A DNA stretch of 64,000 nucleotides from Methylobacterium amylolyticum. Lineage in GTDB: Bacteria > Pseudomonadota > Alphaproteobacteria > Rhizobiales > Beijerinckiaceae. The DNA lies in assembly GCF_030700245.1 (NCBI RefSeq), contig NZ_JAUYZI010000018.1, positions 48,383 through 112,382 on the forward strand. The letters are read 5' to 3'. Shown here one piece after another: positions 37,498-46,206 of this stretch (positions are counted from its first letter, which is position 1; each line of letters opens with the position of its first letter). The notes under the pieces are model-generated. The model made no database searches and had not been told where the DNA came from. It saw only the letters and a program-made list of their open reading frames with translations. The position numbers and the translations under genes are program-made.

Positions 37498-38614
37498 GCG
37501 CGGCGATCCAGTCACTGATGCCGCTGCCGAGCAGCTTCTGCGCCTTGCCGCCGACGAACACGCCGACGTGCCCCCCCGGCAGGCCGAGTTCCGTGTAGTC
37601 CCCGGTGCCGACCTTGCCCCGGAGCGCCTGCGAGGTCGCGGGCGGGATGATGTGGTCGTCCTTGGCGAACACGTTCAGCACCGGGCAGGTGATGTTCTTC
37701 AATTCGACCCGGCGGCCGCCCAGCTCGAACGCGCTGTCGACAAGCTTGTTGTCCTGGTAGAGGTCCTTCAGCCACTGCTTGGCCGCCTCGCCGGGATGGT
37801 CCGGCCGGTCGGCGATCCACTTCTCCATGCGGAGGAAGTTCAGGAATTTCTTCTTGTCATCCAGCGCGTCGAGCAGGTCGAGGTTGTACTTCGTCATGGT
37901 GCGCATCGGCGTCATCATCGAGAACACCGAGCCCATGAACGCGCCGGGCAGCGACCCCTGCGCCTCGATCAGACGGTCCACGTCCTCGGGGCTGAGCGAG
38001 CGCATCCAGATGTTGATGAAGCCGTGCCCGGCCCGGTTCTCCGTCTGGTCGGCGTGGAAGTCGATCGGCGTGATGGTCAGCACCATCGCGTTGACCGTCT
38101 CGGGGTAGAGGGCGCTGTAGCAGGTGGTGAACACCCCGCCCTCGCAGATGCCGAGCAGGTTGACCTTGTCCCGCTCGGCCCGCTCCTGGATGAACGCGAC
38201 GCACTCGGCGAGGTAGCCGTCGACGTAGTCGTCGATCGTCACGTAGCGGTCGGCGCGGCTCGGGTTGCCCCAGTCGACCACGTAGAGGTCGAGGCCGGCG
38301 TTCAGGAGGTTGCGCACCAGCGAGCGATCCTCCTGGAGGTCCGCCATCGTGTAGCGGCCGATCAGCCCGTAGACGATCAGCACCGGCGGCAGGCCCTTGG
38401 ACTCGGCGAGTGGCCGGTAGCGGTAGAGGCTGACCTTGTCCTGGCTCCAGACGAGGTCCTTCGGGGTGGTGGCGATCTGCACGTCCTCGTCGCGCACGTC
38501 CGAGAACAGCTTGGCGCCGTCCGCCATCCGGCGCCCGAGCGTCCCGGCCTCGGCCAGCATCTCGGCGGGGGTGAGGGCGAGCGGCGCGGCGCCCTTGCGT
38601 GTCCCGTCAGCCAT
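37490..38614 (-). CDS. phaC: Class III poly(3-hydroxyalkanoate) synthase subunit PhaC
   Basis: Polymerises hydroxyacyl-CoA into polyester as a PhaC-PhaE complex on granules. At 374 residues it is of class III size (class I and II synthases are about 560-590). The catalytic Cys is Cys157 in the lipase-like box GICEGG, with Asp319/320 in VFAKDDHIIPP and His349 in LPGGHVGVF. LPPVLIVYGLIGRYTMADL and YVVDWGNPSRAD are further family landmarks. It overlaps phaE by 8 nt upstream and the CoA-transferase by 8 nt downstream. No phaA or phaB is present in the operon. Confidence 0.93.
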   Translation of the reverse strand: MADGTRKGAAPLALTPAEMLAEAGTLGRRMADGAKLFSDVRDEDVQIATTPKDLVWSQDKVSLYRYRPLAESKGLPPVLIVYGLIGRYTMADLQEDRSLVRNLLNAGLDLYVVDWGNPSRADRYVTIDDYVDGYLAECVAFIQERAERDKVNLLGICEGGVFTTCYSALYPETVNAMVLTITPIDFHADQTENRAGHGFINIWMRSLSPEDVDRLIEAQGSLPGAFMGSVFSMMTPMRTMTKYNLDLLDALDDKKKFLNFLRMEKWIADRPDHPGEAAKQWLKDLYQDNKLVDSAFELGGRRVELKNITCPVLNVFAKDDHIIPPATSQALRGKVGTGDYTELGLPGGHVGVFVGGKAQKLLGSGISDWIAARG

Positions 38615-39443
38615 GCGCGTCCTCCCGATGTCCGCCGTTCGCCCGTGCCTTCGCCGCGCGGTTCGCCCGGCGCAGGGCGCGGACCTCGCGGCGCAGGTCC
38701 GTCAGGCTCTTGTGCACGTCGTCGAGTTCGGCCCGGGTCGGCTGGCCGTAGAGCTCGCTCGCGAAGGCGGCGACCTCCTGCTGGGCGAGCCGGAGGTCGG
38801 TGGAGGCCTTGAGCACGTCGCGCTGCGAGGCCAGGAACGCGTCCGAGCGCTGGACCTCCAGGAGCACCGTGTTGGCGGTCTCGATCCAGGCCTGCATCAT
38901 CTCGCGGGCCGAGGCGAAGCTCTCGCCGCGCGCCGACCGCTCGTTGGTGTCGCGGGCGAAGGTCCCCGCAGCCCGGGTCCAGGCGTCGAGCATCACCGCC
39001 TGATGCCCGGCCTGGGCGCGGCGCAGGGCCGTCCAGGCGGTGAACAGGGCGCCGTAGCGGCGCTCGGCCTGCCACAGGTCGGCGAGCTGCGGCCCCTCGG
39101 CCATCCGGTTGAGGGCGGCGTCGAACTCGGCGGTGCCGCCGAGCCACGCCTGCGGGTCGAAGATCCGGGCGAGCACCGCCCCCGCGGTCGGGTCGGGGGC
39201 GTCGCGGCCGCCGCGCAGGGCGCTGGTCAGCGTCTGGGACAGGGCGGTCGCCGAGGCCCAGGACTGCGCCAGCGCGGTCTGCGCCTCGGCGAGCTTCGCG
39301 AAATCGGCCGTGGGCAGTCCGGGCCAGGGAGATCCGGCCTGCCCCGGCGCCATCGCCCGGCTGATCCCGGCGGGATCGAAGAAGGCGGTGCCGGCCCGGG
39401 CCCAGAACTCGCCCATCTGCTTGAACGCGTCGAACTGATCCAT
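38607..39443 (-). CDS. phaE: PHA synthase subunit PhaE
   Basis: A 278-residue non-catalytic partner of class III PhaC. It is largely helical, begins MDQFDAFKQMGEFWARAG, and has the Trp-rich region (LADLWQAERRYGALFTAWTA) and the diagnostic C-terminal coiled segment YGQPTRAELDDVHKSLTDLR with the basic end REVRALRRANRAAKARA. Its presence right before phaC fixes the synthase as class III. The preceding gene in the operon, the iron alcohol dehydrogenase, ends 49 nt upstream. Confidence 0.9.
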   Translation of the reverse strand: MDQFDAFKQMGEFWARAGTAFFDPAGISRAMAPGQAGSPWPGLPTADFAKLAEAQTALAQSWASATALSQTLTSALRGGRDAPDPTAGAVLARIFDPQAWLGGTAEFDAALNRMAEGPQLADLWQAERRYGALFTAWTALRRAQAGHQAVMLDAWTRAAGTFARDTNERSARGESFASAREMMQAWIETANTVLLEVQRSDAFLASQRDVLKASTDLRLAQQEVAAFASELYGQPTRAELDDVHKSLTDLRREVRALRRANRAAKARANGGHREDAHG

Positions 39444-39492
39444 CCCGGCGCCTCCCTCACCCGTGTCGGGGCCTGCGGCCGACTCCGCTGCG

Positions 39493-40668
39493 TCAGGCCG
39501 CCGGGCGCGCTTGCCCGAGCGCCTCGGTGTAGATCGCGTAGGCGTCGTCGTAGGTGACCTCGCGCGGGTTGTTCACGAGGAGCCGGGTCTGCTTCATCGC
39601 GTCCCCCGCCATCCGCTCGAGATCGGAGGACTTGACGCCCACCTCCGACAGCGAGGCCGGCACCTCGCAGTCCCGGCAGATCGCCGCCAGCGCCTCGACG
39701 AACTGGGCCGCGGCCTCCGGCACGGGCCGGCCCGCGGCCTCGGGGTCGAGGATCGGCGCGAGTTCGGCGTAGAGATCCTCGGCGTGGCTGAGGTTGAACC
39801 GCATCACCCCCATCAGCACCAGGGCGTTCGACAGCCCGTGCGGCACGTGGAAGATCGCGCCCACGGGGTAGGCCAGCGCGTGCACGGCCGCCACCGGGGC
39901 GTTGGCGAAGGCCATGCCGGCGAGCATCGAGCCGAGCAGCATGCCGGAGCGCGCCTCGACGTTCCGGCCGTCCGAGCAGGCCGTGCGGATGTTGGCCGAG
40001 AGCAGCGCCAGCGCCTGCTTGGCGAGCTGGTCCGAGATCGGGTTCTTCTTGTGCTTGCTGGTGAACGCCTCGATGGCGTGGACCATCGCGTCGATGCCGG
40101 TGGCCGCGGTGACCGGGGCGGGCAGGCCCAGCGTCAGCTCGGGGTCGAGCACCGCCCAGTCCGGCAGCAGGCGGGGGGCCACCACGCCCTTCTTCTCGGT
40201 GGTCGGCGTGGTGACGATCGAGATCGGCGTCACCTCCGAGCCGGTGCCGGCGGTGGTCGGCACCAGGATCAGCGGCAGCCGGTCGCCCTTGGCGAGCCCG
40301 ACGCCGTAGATGTCGTCGAGCTTGTCGTCGGACTTGGCGAGGTAGGCGACGAGCTTGGCGGTATCGAGCGCCGAGCCGCCGCCGATCGACAGGACGAGAT
40401 CTGTGCCGAGCTCCCGCGCGCGGGCGGCGGCGGCCTCGATCACGGTGGAGGGCGGGTCGGCGACCACGTCCTCGTACACGTCGATGGTCACGCCCGCGGC
40501 GGCGAGCGCCGCTTCGGCGGACTGCGTCAGGCCGGCGGCGCGCACGCCCTTGTCGGTGACGAGGAGGACACGCTTGGCGCCGAAGCCGGCGACGATGTCG
40601 GGCAGCTTCTTGGCGGCGCCGGCCTCGAACAGGACGTTGGGCGTGGTCTGGAAGGTGAACGGGTTCAT
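39493..40668 (-). CDS. Iron-dependent alcohol dehydrogenase, candidate 4-hydroxybutyrate dehydrogenase
   Basis: A 391-residue group III (iron-containing) alcohol dehydrogenase. The NAD(P) loop is SIGGGSALDTAK, with PTTAGTGSEVTP next; the metal ligands are Asp193 and His197 (GIDAMVHAIEAF), His263 (AVHALAYPVG) and His277 (FHVPHG). The group includes 4-hydroxybutyrate, 1,3-propanediol and lactaldehyde dehydrogenases. Its place between a ThDP decarboxylase-like gene and phaEC, with a succinate-semialdehyde dehydrogenase in the same operon, suggests reduction of succinate semialdehyde to 4-hydroxybutyrate. That role is inferred from context. Confidence 0.88.
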   Translation of the reverse strand: MNPFTFQTTPNVLFEAGAAKKLPDIVAGFGAKRVLLVTDKGVRAAGLTQSAEAALAAAGVTIDVYEDVVADPPSTVIEAAAARARELGTDLVLSIGGGSALDTAKLVAYLAKSDDKLDDIYGVGLAKGDRLPLILVPTTAGTGSEVTPISIVTTPTTEKKGVVAPRLLPDWAVLDPELTLGLPAPVTAATGIDAMVHAIEAFTSKHKKNPISDQLAKQALALLSANIRTACSDGRNVEARSGMLLGSMLAGMAFANAPVAAVHALAYPVGAIFHVPHGLSNALVLMGVMRFNLSHAEDLYAELAPILDPEAAGRPVPEAAAQFVEALAAICRDCEVPASLSEVGVKSSDLERMAGDAMKQTRLLVNNPREVTYDDAYAIYTEALGQARPAA

Positions 40669-40780
40669 GCGGCTGTCCTCAAACGTCCGGCCGGGGCGCC
40701 CGCCGGTCCGGCATGCGGCGACGGATCGAGCGACGGATGGGAGGCCGCCGCGGGTCTGGCGCCCGCGGCGGCCCGAAACC

Positions 40781-42433
40781 TCACTCGGCCGGCTCGAAGT
40801 CCTTCACCTTGGCGCGCAGCTCGTCGACCAGCACGCGGGTGTTCTCGGAGTAGTCGATCGGCACCGCCACGAGGTGGACGCCGCCGGCCGAGAACGCCTT
40901 GTCCAGCGTCGGCACGAGGCTGTCGACCGACTCGATCCGGTGGCCGGTCGCCCCGTAGGACTCGGCGTACTTCACGAAGTCCGGGTTCTTGAACGTCATC
41001 CCGTAATCCTGGAACGCGTCCACCGCCTGCTTCCAGCGGATCATCCCGTAGGCCGAGTCGTCCAGCACCACCACGACGAGGTTGAGCCCCAGCCGCACCG
41101 CGGTCTCCAGCTCCTGCGAGTTCATCATGAACCCGCCGTCGCCGCACACCGCCATGACGCGCCGCTTCGGGTAGAGCATCGCCGCCATCATCGCGGACGG
41201 CAGCCCCGCGCCCATCGTGGCGAGCGCGTTGTCGAGCAGCAGCGTGTTGGCGACGTAGGTGCGGTAGTTCCGCGCGAACCAGATCTTGTACATCCCGTTG
41301 TCGAGGCACACGATCCCGTCCTCGGGGATGACCCGGCGCACGTCGCGCACCAGACGCTGCGGCGTGACCGGGAAGCGGTCCTCGCCGGCCCGGTCGGTGA
41401 TGTGGCTGAGGATGTGGTCGCGCAAGGAGAGCAGCGCGTCGGCGTTCTTGAGCTTGCCGTCGAGCTGGTCGGCCAGCAGCTTCAGGGTCGGGCCGAGGTC
41501 GCCCACCACCTCGGCGTCGGGGTAGTACACCTCCTCGACGTTGGCCGGCATGTAGCCGATGTGGACGACCTTCTGGCCCTTCTGGCCCATGAAGAACGGC
41601 GGCTTCTCGATCGTGTCGTGGCCGATGGCGATGATCACGTCCGCCCGGTCGATCGCCTCGTGGACGTAGTCGCGCTCGGAGAGCGCCGCCGTGCCCATGT
41701 AGAGGTTGGTGCCGCCGGCCACCGTGCCCTTGCCCATCTGGGTGGTGAAGAACGGGATGCCGGTGCGCTGGACGAAGCCGCCGAGCTCGCCCGTGGCCCG
41801 GGGCCGGCTGGCGGCGGCGCCCAGCATGATCAGCGGGCGCTCGGCCTTGAGGATCATCGCGGCGGCGCGCTCGATCGCCTTCGGATGGGCGACCGGGATG
41901 TCGATCGGGTGCGGGGGCACGAGACCCGCGTCCGCCTCCTCCGAGGCGATGTCCTCGGGCAGCTCCAGCAGCACCGGGCCGGGCCGCTCCTCGGTAGCGA
42001 CGCGGAAGGCGTCGCGCACGATGGTGGGGATCGAGGAGGCCGAGACGATCTGGCGGGCCATCTTGGTGATCGGCCGCATCGAGCCGATCACGTCGACGAT
42101 CTGGAACTTGGCCTGCCGGGAGGAGAGGATGCCCTTTTGGCCGGTGATGATGATCATCGGCATGGCGCCGAGATGCGCGTAGGCCGCGCCGGTCGAGAAG
42201 TTCAGCGCGCCCGGGCCGAGCGTCGAGAGGCAGACGCCGGGACGGCCGGTCAGCCGGCCGTGGGTGGCGGCCATGAAGCTCGCCGCCTGCTCGTGGCGGG
42301 TGAGCACCAGCTCGATCTTCGAGGTGCGCAGGGACTCGACGACGTCGAGGTTCTCCTCGCCGGGGATGCCGAAGATGCGGTCGACGCCCTCGTTCTCCAG
42401 CGCTGCGACGAGAAGATCTGATCCTTTGGGCAT
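40781..42433 (-). CDS. ThDP-dependent enzyme, acetolactate synthase/2-oxoglutarate decarboxylase type
   Basis: A 550-residue ThDP enzyme with three domains: the Pyr domain (catalytic Glu48 in TRHEQAASFMA), the central domain, and the PP domain with GDGGFMMNSQELETA binding the diphosphate and Mg. It would usually be called acetolactate synthase large subunit, but no small subunit is nearby. The N-terminal PGEENL (residues 24-29) and the C-terminal VPIDYSEN are in the style of the cyanobacterial 2-oxoglutarate decarboxylase, whereas AlsS enzymes have PGAK (recalled). It is the first gene of the PHA operon. Acetolactate synthase remains the alternative. Confidence 0.85.
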   Translation of the reverse strand: MPKGSDLLVAALENEGVDRIFGIPGEENLDVVESLRTSKIELVLTRHEQAASFMAATHGRLTGRPGVCLSTLGPGALNFSTGAAYAHLGAMPMIIITGQKGILSSRQAKFQIVDVIGSMRPITKMARQIVSASSIPTIVRDAFRVATEERPGPVLLELPEDIASEEADAGLVPPHPIDIPVAHPKAIERAAAMILKAERPLIMLGAAASRPRATGELGGFVQRTGIPFFTTQMGKGTVAGGTNLYMGTAALSERDYVHEAIDRADVIIAIGHDTIEKPPFFMGQKGQKVVHIGYMPANVEEVYYPDAEVVGDLGPTLKLLADQLDGKLKNADALLSLRDHILSHITDRAGEDRFPVTPQRLVRDVRRVIPEDGIVCLDNGMYKIWFARNYRTYVANTLLLDNALATMGAGLPSAMMAAMLYPKRRVMAVCGDGGFMMNSQELETAVRLGLNLVVVVLDDSAYGMIRWKQAVDAFQDYGMTFKNPDFVKYAESYGATGHRIESVDSLVPTLDKAFSAGGVHLVAVPIDYSENTRVLVDELRAKVKDFEPAE

Positions 42434-42769
42434 GTCGGGTCCCTGATGACGGTGCGGGAACTGCACAGAGGCGCGCGCACCGCCATCCGACCCACCGTGC
42501 GCCCCGCGGAAGCGATCCGCGCGGCGGGGTGGGAAGACGCGGCGCCTCCCGGATTTCAGGGCGGTTAGATTCCTCCGGCCGCGATCCGGTCAAGGGCCGC
42601 GCGGGCCGGATTGTCACAGAGCGCCGCCGCTCTCACCGGCCGTGGGCCGGCCGGCGAGAGCGGCGGCGGGCGGGCGACGCATCCCGAGGCCGGATCCGAA
42701 TGGCGACTGCACATTCTCGCGAGCGCGCCGGGGCGGCGACCGCGCCCGCCGACCGGCGCGGGGATCCGG
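42434..42769. other. Intergenic region upstream of the PHA operon
   Basis: This 336-nt region lies between the start of the ThDP enzyme and the stop of the LysR gene, both on the minus strand. It should hold the operon promoter and the LysR terminator. Apart from the hairpin at 42623-42667 I see no gene and no confident -35/-10 pair. LysR-type regulators usually bind T-N11-A sites; none stands out. Confidence 0.5.
42623..42667 (-). terminator. Strong hairpin downstream of the LysR gene
   Basis: GCCGCCGCTCTC (42623-42634) and GAGAGCGGCGGC (42656-42667) form a perfect 12-bp stem, with CCGGCC/GGCCGG pairing inside the loop. It lies about 100 nt after the LysR stop on the minus strand. No T tract, so a terminator role is probable only. 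Confidence 0.5.
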
Positions 42770-43708
42770 TCAGAGCACCCCGAAATCCGGCGCCTCGCCC
42801 GCCAGCCGGACCAGCAGGTCGCGCAGCCAGCGGTGGGCGGGGTCGCGGTCGTAGGAGGCGTGCCAGAGCATCGTCACCGCCACGGGATCGAGGTCCACCG
42901 GCACCGGGCTGACGCTGAGGCCCAGCGCGCTGGCGAAGGCGGTGGCCAGCCGCGCGTGCATCGTGGCGATCACCGGCGCCGCCCGCACGAGGAACGGCAC
43001 CACGAGGAAGCGCGGCGTCGTCACCGCCAGTGTCCGCGTCCGGCCGAGCCGGGCCAGGGCGTCGTCGACCACCCCGTGCGCGGTCTCGCGCAGCGAGGTC
43101 AGCACGTGCGGGAAGCGCAGGTAGTCGTCGAGCCCGATCGGCGCGTCGAGCCCGACGAGCCCGGCGTTGAACAGCACCACGTAGCTGTCCCGGTAGAGCA
43201 GCCGGCGCTTGTGGTGGGCCTGCCCCTCCGTGAAGAAGCCGAGCGCGAGGTCGACCCGGTCGGCGTCGAGTTCCTCCAGGATGCGGGCGGCGTCGACCGA
43301 GCGCAGCAGCAGGCGCACCCCAGGGGCGTGGGCGCGCAGATAGGCGATCAGGCGCGGGCCGAGCAGCACCTCGACGCTGTCCGGCAGGCTGACCGTGAAG
43401 GTCCGGGCGACGGTGGCCGGGTCGAACCGCTCCTCCCGGTGGACCAGGGCCTGGACCTGCCGGAGCGCCCCCCGCAGCGGCTCGGCCAGCGCCAGCGCCC
43501 GCGGGGTCGGGCGCATGCCGTCGGGGGCGCGGGTGAGCAGCTCGTCGTCGAACAGCCGGCGCAGGCGGGCGAGGCTGGCGCTCATCGCCGGCTGGCCGAC
43601 CCCGACCCGGGCCGCCGCGCGGGTGACGCTGCGCTCCTCCAAGAGCGCGTCGAGGGCGACGAGCAGGTTGAGGTCGAGGCGGGCGAGATCGACGTGATCG
43701 ATAGCCAT
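42770..43708 (-). CDS. LysR-family transcriptional regulator
   Basis: A 312-residue LysR regulator. The N-terminal winged helix-turn-helix is LDLNLLVALDALLEERSVTR followed by AAARVGVGQPAMSASLARLR, and the C-terminal domain is the periplasmic-binding-like co-inducer fold (about residues 95-300). In style it belongs to the NodD/NahR-like branch. The ATG at 43708 is chosen because the DNA-binding domain begins there. It is on the same strand as, and 336 nt upstream of, the PHA operon, so it may regulate it; most LysR genes are divergent from their targets, which weakens the link. Confidence 0.88.
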   Translation of the reverse strand: MAIDHVDLARLDLNLLVALDALLEERSVTRAAARVGVGQPAMSASLARLRRLFDDELLTRAPDGMRPTPRALALAEPLRGALRQVQALVHREERFDPATVARTFTVSLPDSVEVLLGPRLIAYLRAHAPGVRLLLRSVDAARILEELDADRVDLALGFFTEGQAHHKRRLLYRDSYVVLFNAGLVGLDAPIGLDDYLRFPHVLTSLRETAHGVVDDALARLGRTRTLAVTTPRFLVVPFLVRAAPVIATMHARLATAFASALGLSVSPVPVDLDPVAVTMLWHASYDRDPAHRWLRDLLVRLAGEAPDFGVL

Positions 43709-43865
43709 GGGCGTCGCAATCTGCCGGGCGCGCCGGCCGAGGCGGTGGCGATCGCCCGGGTGGGGCGACCGGGTCTGCGTCACCGCCCGCCGCCTCGGCG
43801 ACGCGGTTCGGGAGGCCGATGCGACGGCACCGATCCCGGGGACGGGTGCGGGGCCGACGACCCGC

Positions 43866-44753
43866 TCAGCCGGTGCGCCGCGCGGCGCGCCACAGGCGCC
43901 ACAGCCGGCGCCAGCGCGGCAGCTCGACCGCGCTGTTGAGCGGGTCGTAGGCCCCGCGCTCCATCACCGCGAGGTAGGGCTCGACGAGGGCCACCGGCAG
44001 GAAGGCGGTGCGCGCCGCCGGGGCGATCGTCGGCCGCGCCGCCTCGTAGGCGGCCAGATGCCGCCGGGCGAGGGCGCGCAGGTCGGCGCAGGCGCCGCGC
44101 AGGCCGGGCCCGCCGCGGCCGGTGACGATGTCCTCGCGGGTGACACCGTGCGGGGCGAGCACGTCGGCGGGCAGGTAGACTTGGCCGGCGCGGGCGTGCC
44201 AGGGCAGGGCGCGCAGCAGCCCGGTGATGCCGTAGGCCACGCCCGCGTGGCCGGCCGCCGCGGCGCCGCCCGGCTCGGAGCCGCCGCCGATGACGAGGCT
44301 CGCCAGCCGGAACAGGGCCGAGGCGGTCTCGCCGCAATAACCCTCCAGATCGCTCACCCGCGGCATCGGATCCTCGTAGAGGTCGAAGACCCGGGCGTCG
44401 ATCAGGTCGACGAACGGCTGGCGGGTGAGGCGGTTGGCCCGGATCGTCTCCTGCAGCGCCGCCGCGACCGGGTTGGCGCGCACGTCGCCGCGGGCCTCGC
44501 CCTGGAGGGCGTCGCGCCACCATTGCAGGCGGATCTCGCCGGCCATCGGGTTCGAGGCGGCCTCGCGAACCCGGGCGACCGTGAGGCTGAAGGCGTAGAG
44601 GGCGAACAGGTGCGGCCGGGCCGCGGCCGGGGCGAAAAGGGTGGCGAGGTAGCGGTCGGGGTCGCCCTCCCGCACCAGCGCCTCGCAATGGCCCTGCGCG
44701 AAGGCCAGCCCCGTGGCGGGCGCGTCGGCCTTCTCGGTCCGGCCCTCGGCCAT
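43866..44753 (-). CDS. Squalene/phytoene-synthase-like protein (NDUFAF6 type)
   Basis: A 295-residue member of the trans-isoprenyl diphosphate synthase family. LFALYAFSLTVARVREAASN replaces the first Asp-rich motif of true phytoene synthases (DxxxD), and only scattered acidic residues remain in the second region (LPADVLAPHGVTREDIV), so prenyl-transfer activity is doubtful. In alphaproteobacteria this branch is related to the mitochondrial complex I assembly factor NDUFAF6. The start overlaps the stop of the Mth938-like gene by 1 nt (ATGA), and it ends the yajC-secDF operon. Confidence 0.8.
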   Translation of the reverse strand: MAEGRTEKADAPATGLAFAQGHCEALVREGDPDRYLATLFAPAAARPHLFALYAFSLTVARVREAASNPMAGEIRLQWWRDALQGEARGDVRANPVAAALQETIRANRLTRQPFVDLIDARVFDLYEDPMPRVSDLEGYCGETASALFRLASLVIGGGSEPGGAAAAGHAGVAYGITGLLRALPWHARAGQVYLPADVLAPHGVTREDIVTGRGGPGLRGACADLRALARRHLAAYEAARPTIAPAARTAFLPVALVEPYLAVMERGAYDPLNSAVELPRWRRLWRLWRAARRTG

Positions 44754-45145
44754 CAGGCCACCGCGATCAGGGCGGCGGCGACCTTGCGGTTCTCCGCCAC
44801 GAGGATGTTGTAGGTGCGCGCCGCCGCCCCCGTCTGCATCACGTCGAGGCCGACGCCGAAGTTCTTAAGCCAGCCGCGCAGCGCCGGGTCGATCGCCGCG
44901 ATCTCGAGCCCCGTGCCGACGAGCAGCAATTCGATGTCGGCGGCCTCGGCCTGGATCGGGCGCAGGGCGCCCCGGTCGATCTCCCCCGGCGCCGTCGGCA
45001 CCCAGGCGCGCACCCCCGAGGGCAGCAGCAGGATCGAGCCGCGGTGCGACATCCCGGCGAAGCGGAAACCGCCGTTGCCGTAGGTGTCGATGATGTGCCG
45101 GCCCGGGACGAAGCCGGGATCGGGGAGGGCGGCGGGATCGCTCAT
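44753..45145 (-). CDS. Mth938-like domain protein (NDUFAF3 homologue)
   Basis: A 130-residue single-domain protein of the Mth938/DUF498 family. Landmarks are IDTYGNGGFRFAGMSHRGSI, then LLPSGVRAWVPT, DIELLLVGTG and GVGLDVMQTGAAARTYNIL, followed by ENRKVAAALIAV. Mitochondrial NDUFAF3 belongs to this family and helps assemble complex I. In alphaproteobacteria the gene commonly follows secF, as here (the gap to secF is 54 nt). The bacterial function is not settled. Confidence 0.87.
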   Translation of the reverse strand: MSDPAALPDPGFVPGRHIIDTYGNGGFRFAGMSHRGSILLLPSGVRAWVPTAPGEIDRGALRPIQAEAADIELLLVGTGLEIAAIDPALRGWLKNFGVGLDVMQTGAAARTYNILVAENRKVAAALIAVA

Positions 45146-45199
45146 CGCGCGCCGATCCGGGTGCCGTCCGACGCTACATCCACGACGAACCCCAAAAGA

Positions 45200-46141
45200 C
45201 TACTCCGCCGGCTGGGGCACGCCGGAGCGCTCGGCCGCCGCCCGCGCCCCGGACAGCATCAGCCCGAGATAGATCAACACCGGTGTCGAGACGAAGATCG
45301 CCGAGTAGGTGCAGATCACGACGCCGCACAGCATCACCACGGCGAAGCCGTTGATCGCCTCGCCGCCGAACAGCACCAGCGCCAGCAGCGACAGCCCGGA
45401 CGAGATCGAGGTCATCACCGTGCGCGACATGGTCGAGTTGATCGACAGGTTGAGGAGTTCGACCGTCGGGATCGTCTTGTAGCGGCGCATCAGCTCGCGG
45501 GTCCGGTCGAACACCACCACCGTCTCGTTGAGCGAGTAGCCGACGATGGTGAGGATCGCGGCGATCGAGGTCATGTTGAACTCGATGCGGGTGATGATGA
45601 ACACGCCGACCGTGAGCACGATGTCGTGCAGGGTGCCGACGATGGCGCCGAGGGCCAGCTCGCGCTCGAACCGGAACCACAGGTAGAGCAGCACCGCGAC
45701 CACGGAGAGCACGACGCCCAGCGTGCCCGACTGCACCAGCTCGCCGGAGACGCGGGGGCCGACCGTCTCGGTGCGGCGGAAGTCGTAATCCTTGTCGAAG
45801 GCGGCGTGCGCCTTGTTCATCACCGCCGTCTGCCCCTGCTCGCCGGGCTGGAGCGGCAGGCGCACCAGCACGGTGCCCTGGTTGCCGAGTTCCTGCACCT
45901 CCGGCTCGCCGAAGCCGAAGCCGGCCGCGGTGTGGCGGATCGTGGCGACGTCGGCGGTGCCGGACTTCGCCTGGAGCTCGACGAGGGTGCCGCCCTTGAA
46001 GTCGATGCCGAAGTTCAGCCCGATGGTGAGGAACAGCACCACCGTGACGACCGACAGCACCGCCGAGAGCGGGAAGGTGATCCGCCGGAACCGCATGAAG
46101 TCGAAGTGCGATTCGTCGGGCCAGAGACGGAGCAGGCGCAT
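45200..46141 (-). CDS. secF: Protein translocase subunit SecF
   Basis: The 313-residue partner of SecD in the inner-membrane SecDF complex, which uses the proton gradient to help pull exported proteins through SecYEG. The first helix is followed by GIDFKGGTLVELQAK (the D-x-K/R-G-G motif), then a periplasmic domain and five further helices including the IVGYSLNETVVVFDRTRE segment. It starts 65 nt after secD. The order yajC-secD-secF is the standard one. Confidence 0.96.
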   Translation of the reverse strand: MRLLRLWPDESHFDFMRFRRITFPLSAVLSVVTVVLFLTIGLNFGIDFKGGTLVELQAKSGTADVATIRHTAAGFGFGEPEVQELGNQGTVLVRLPLQPGEQGQTAVMNKAHAAFDKDYDFRRTETVGPRVSGELVQSGTLGVVLSVVAVLLYLWFRFERELALGAIVGTLHDIVLTVGVFIITRIEFNMTSIAAILTIVGYSLNETVVVFDRTRELMRRYKTIPTVELLNLSINSTMSRTVMTSISSGLSLLALVLFGGEAINGFAVVMLCGVVICTYSAIFVSTPVLIYLGLMLSGARAAAERSGVPQPAE

Positions 46142-46206
46142 TGTTTTCGGACCTTACGGTCGGGAGGCGGTCGTCGCCCGAGAGGGGCGCTCGGAGCGGC
46201 GGGGCC

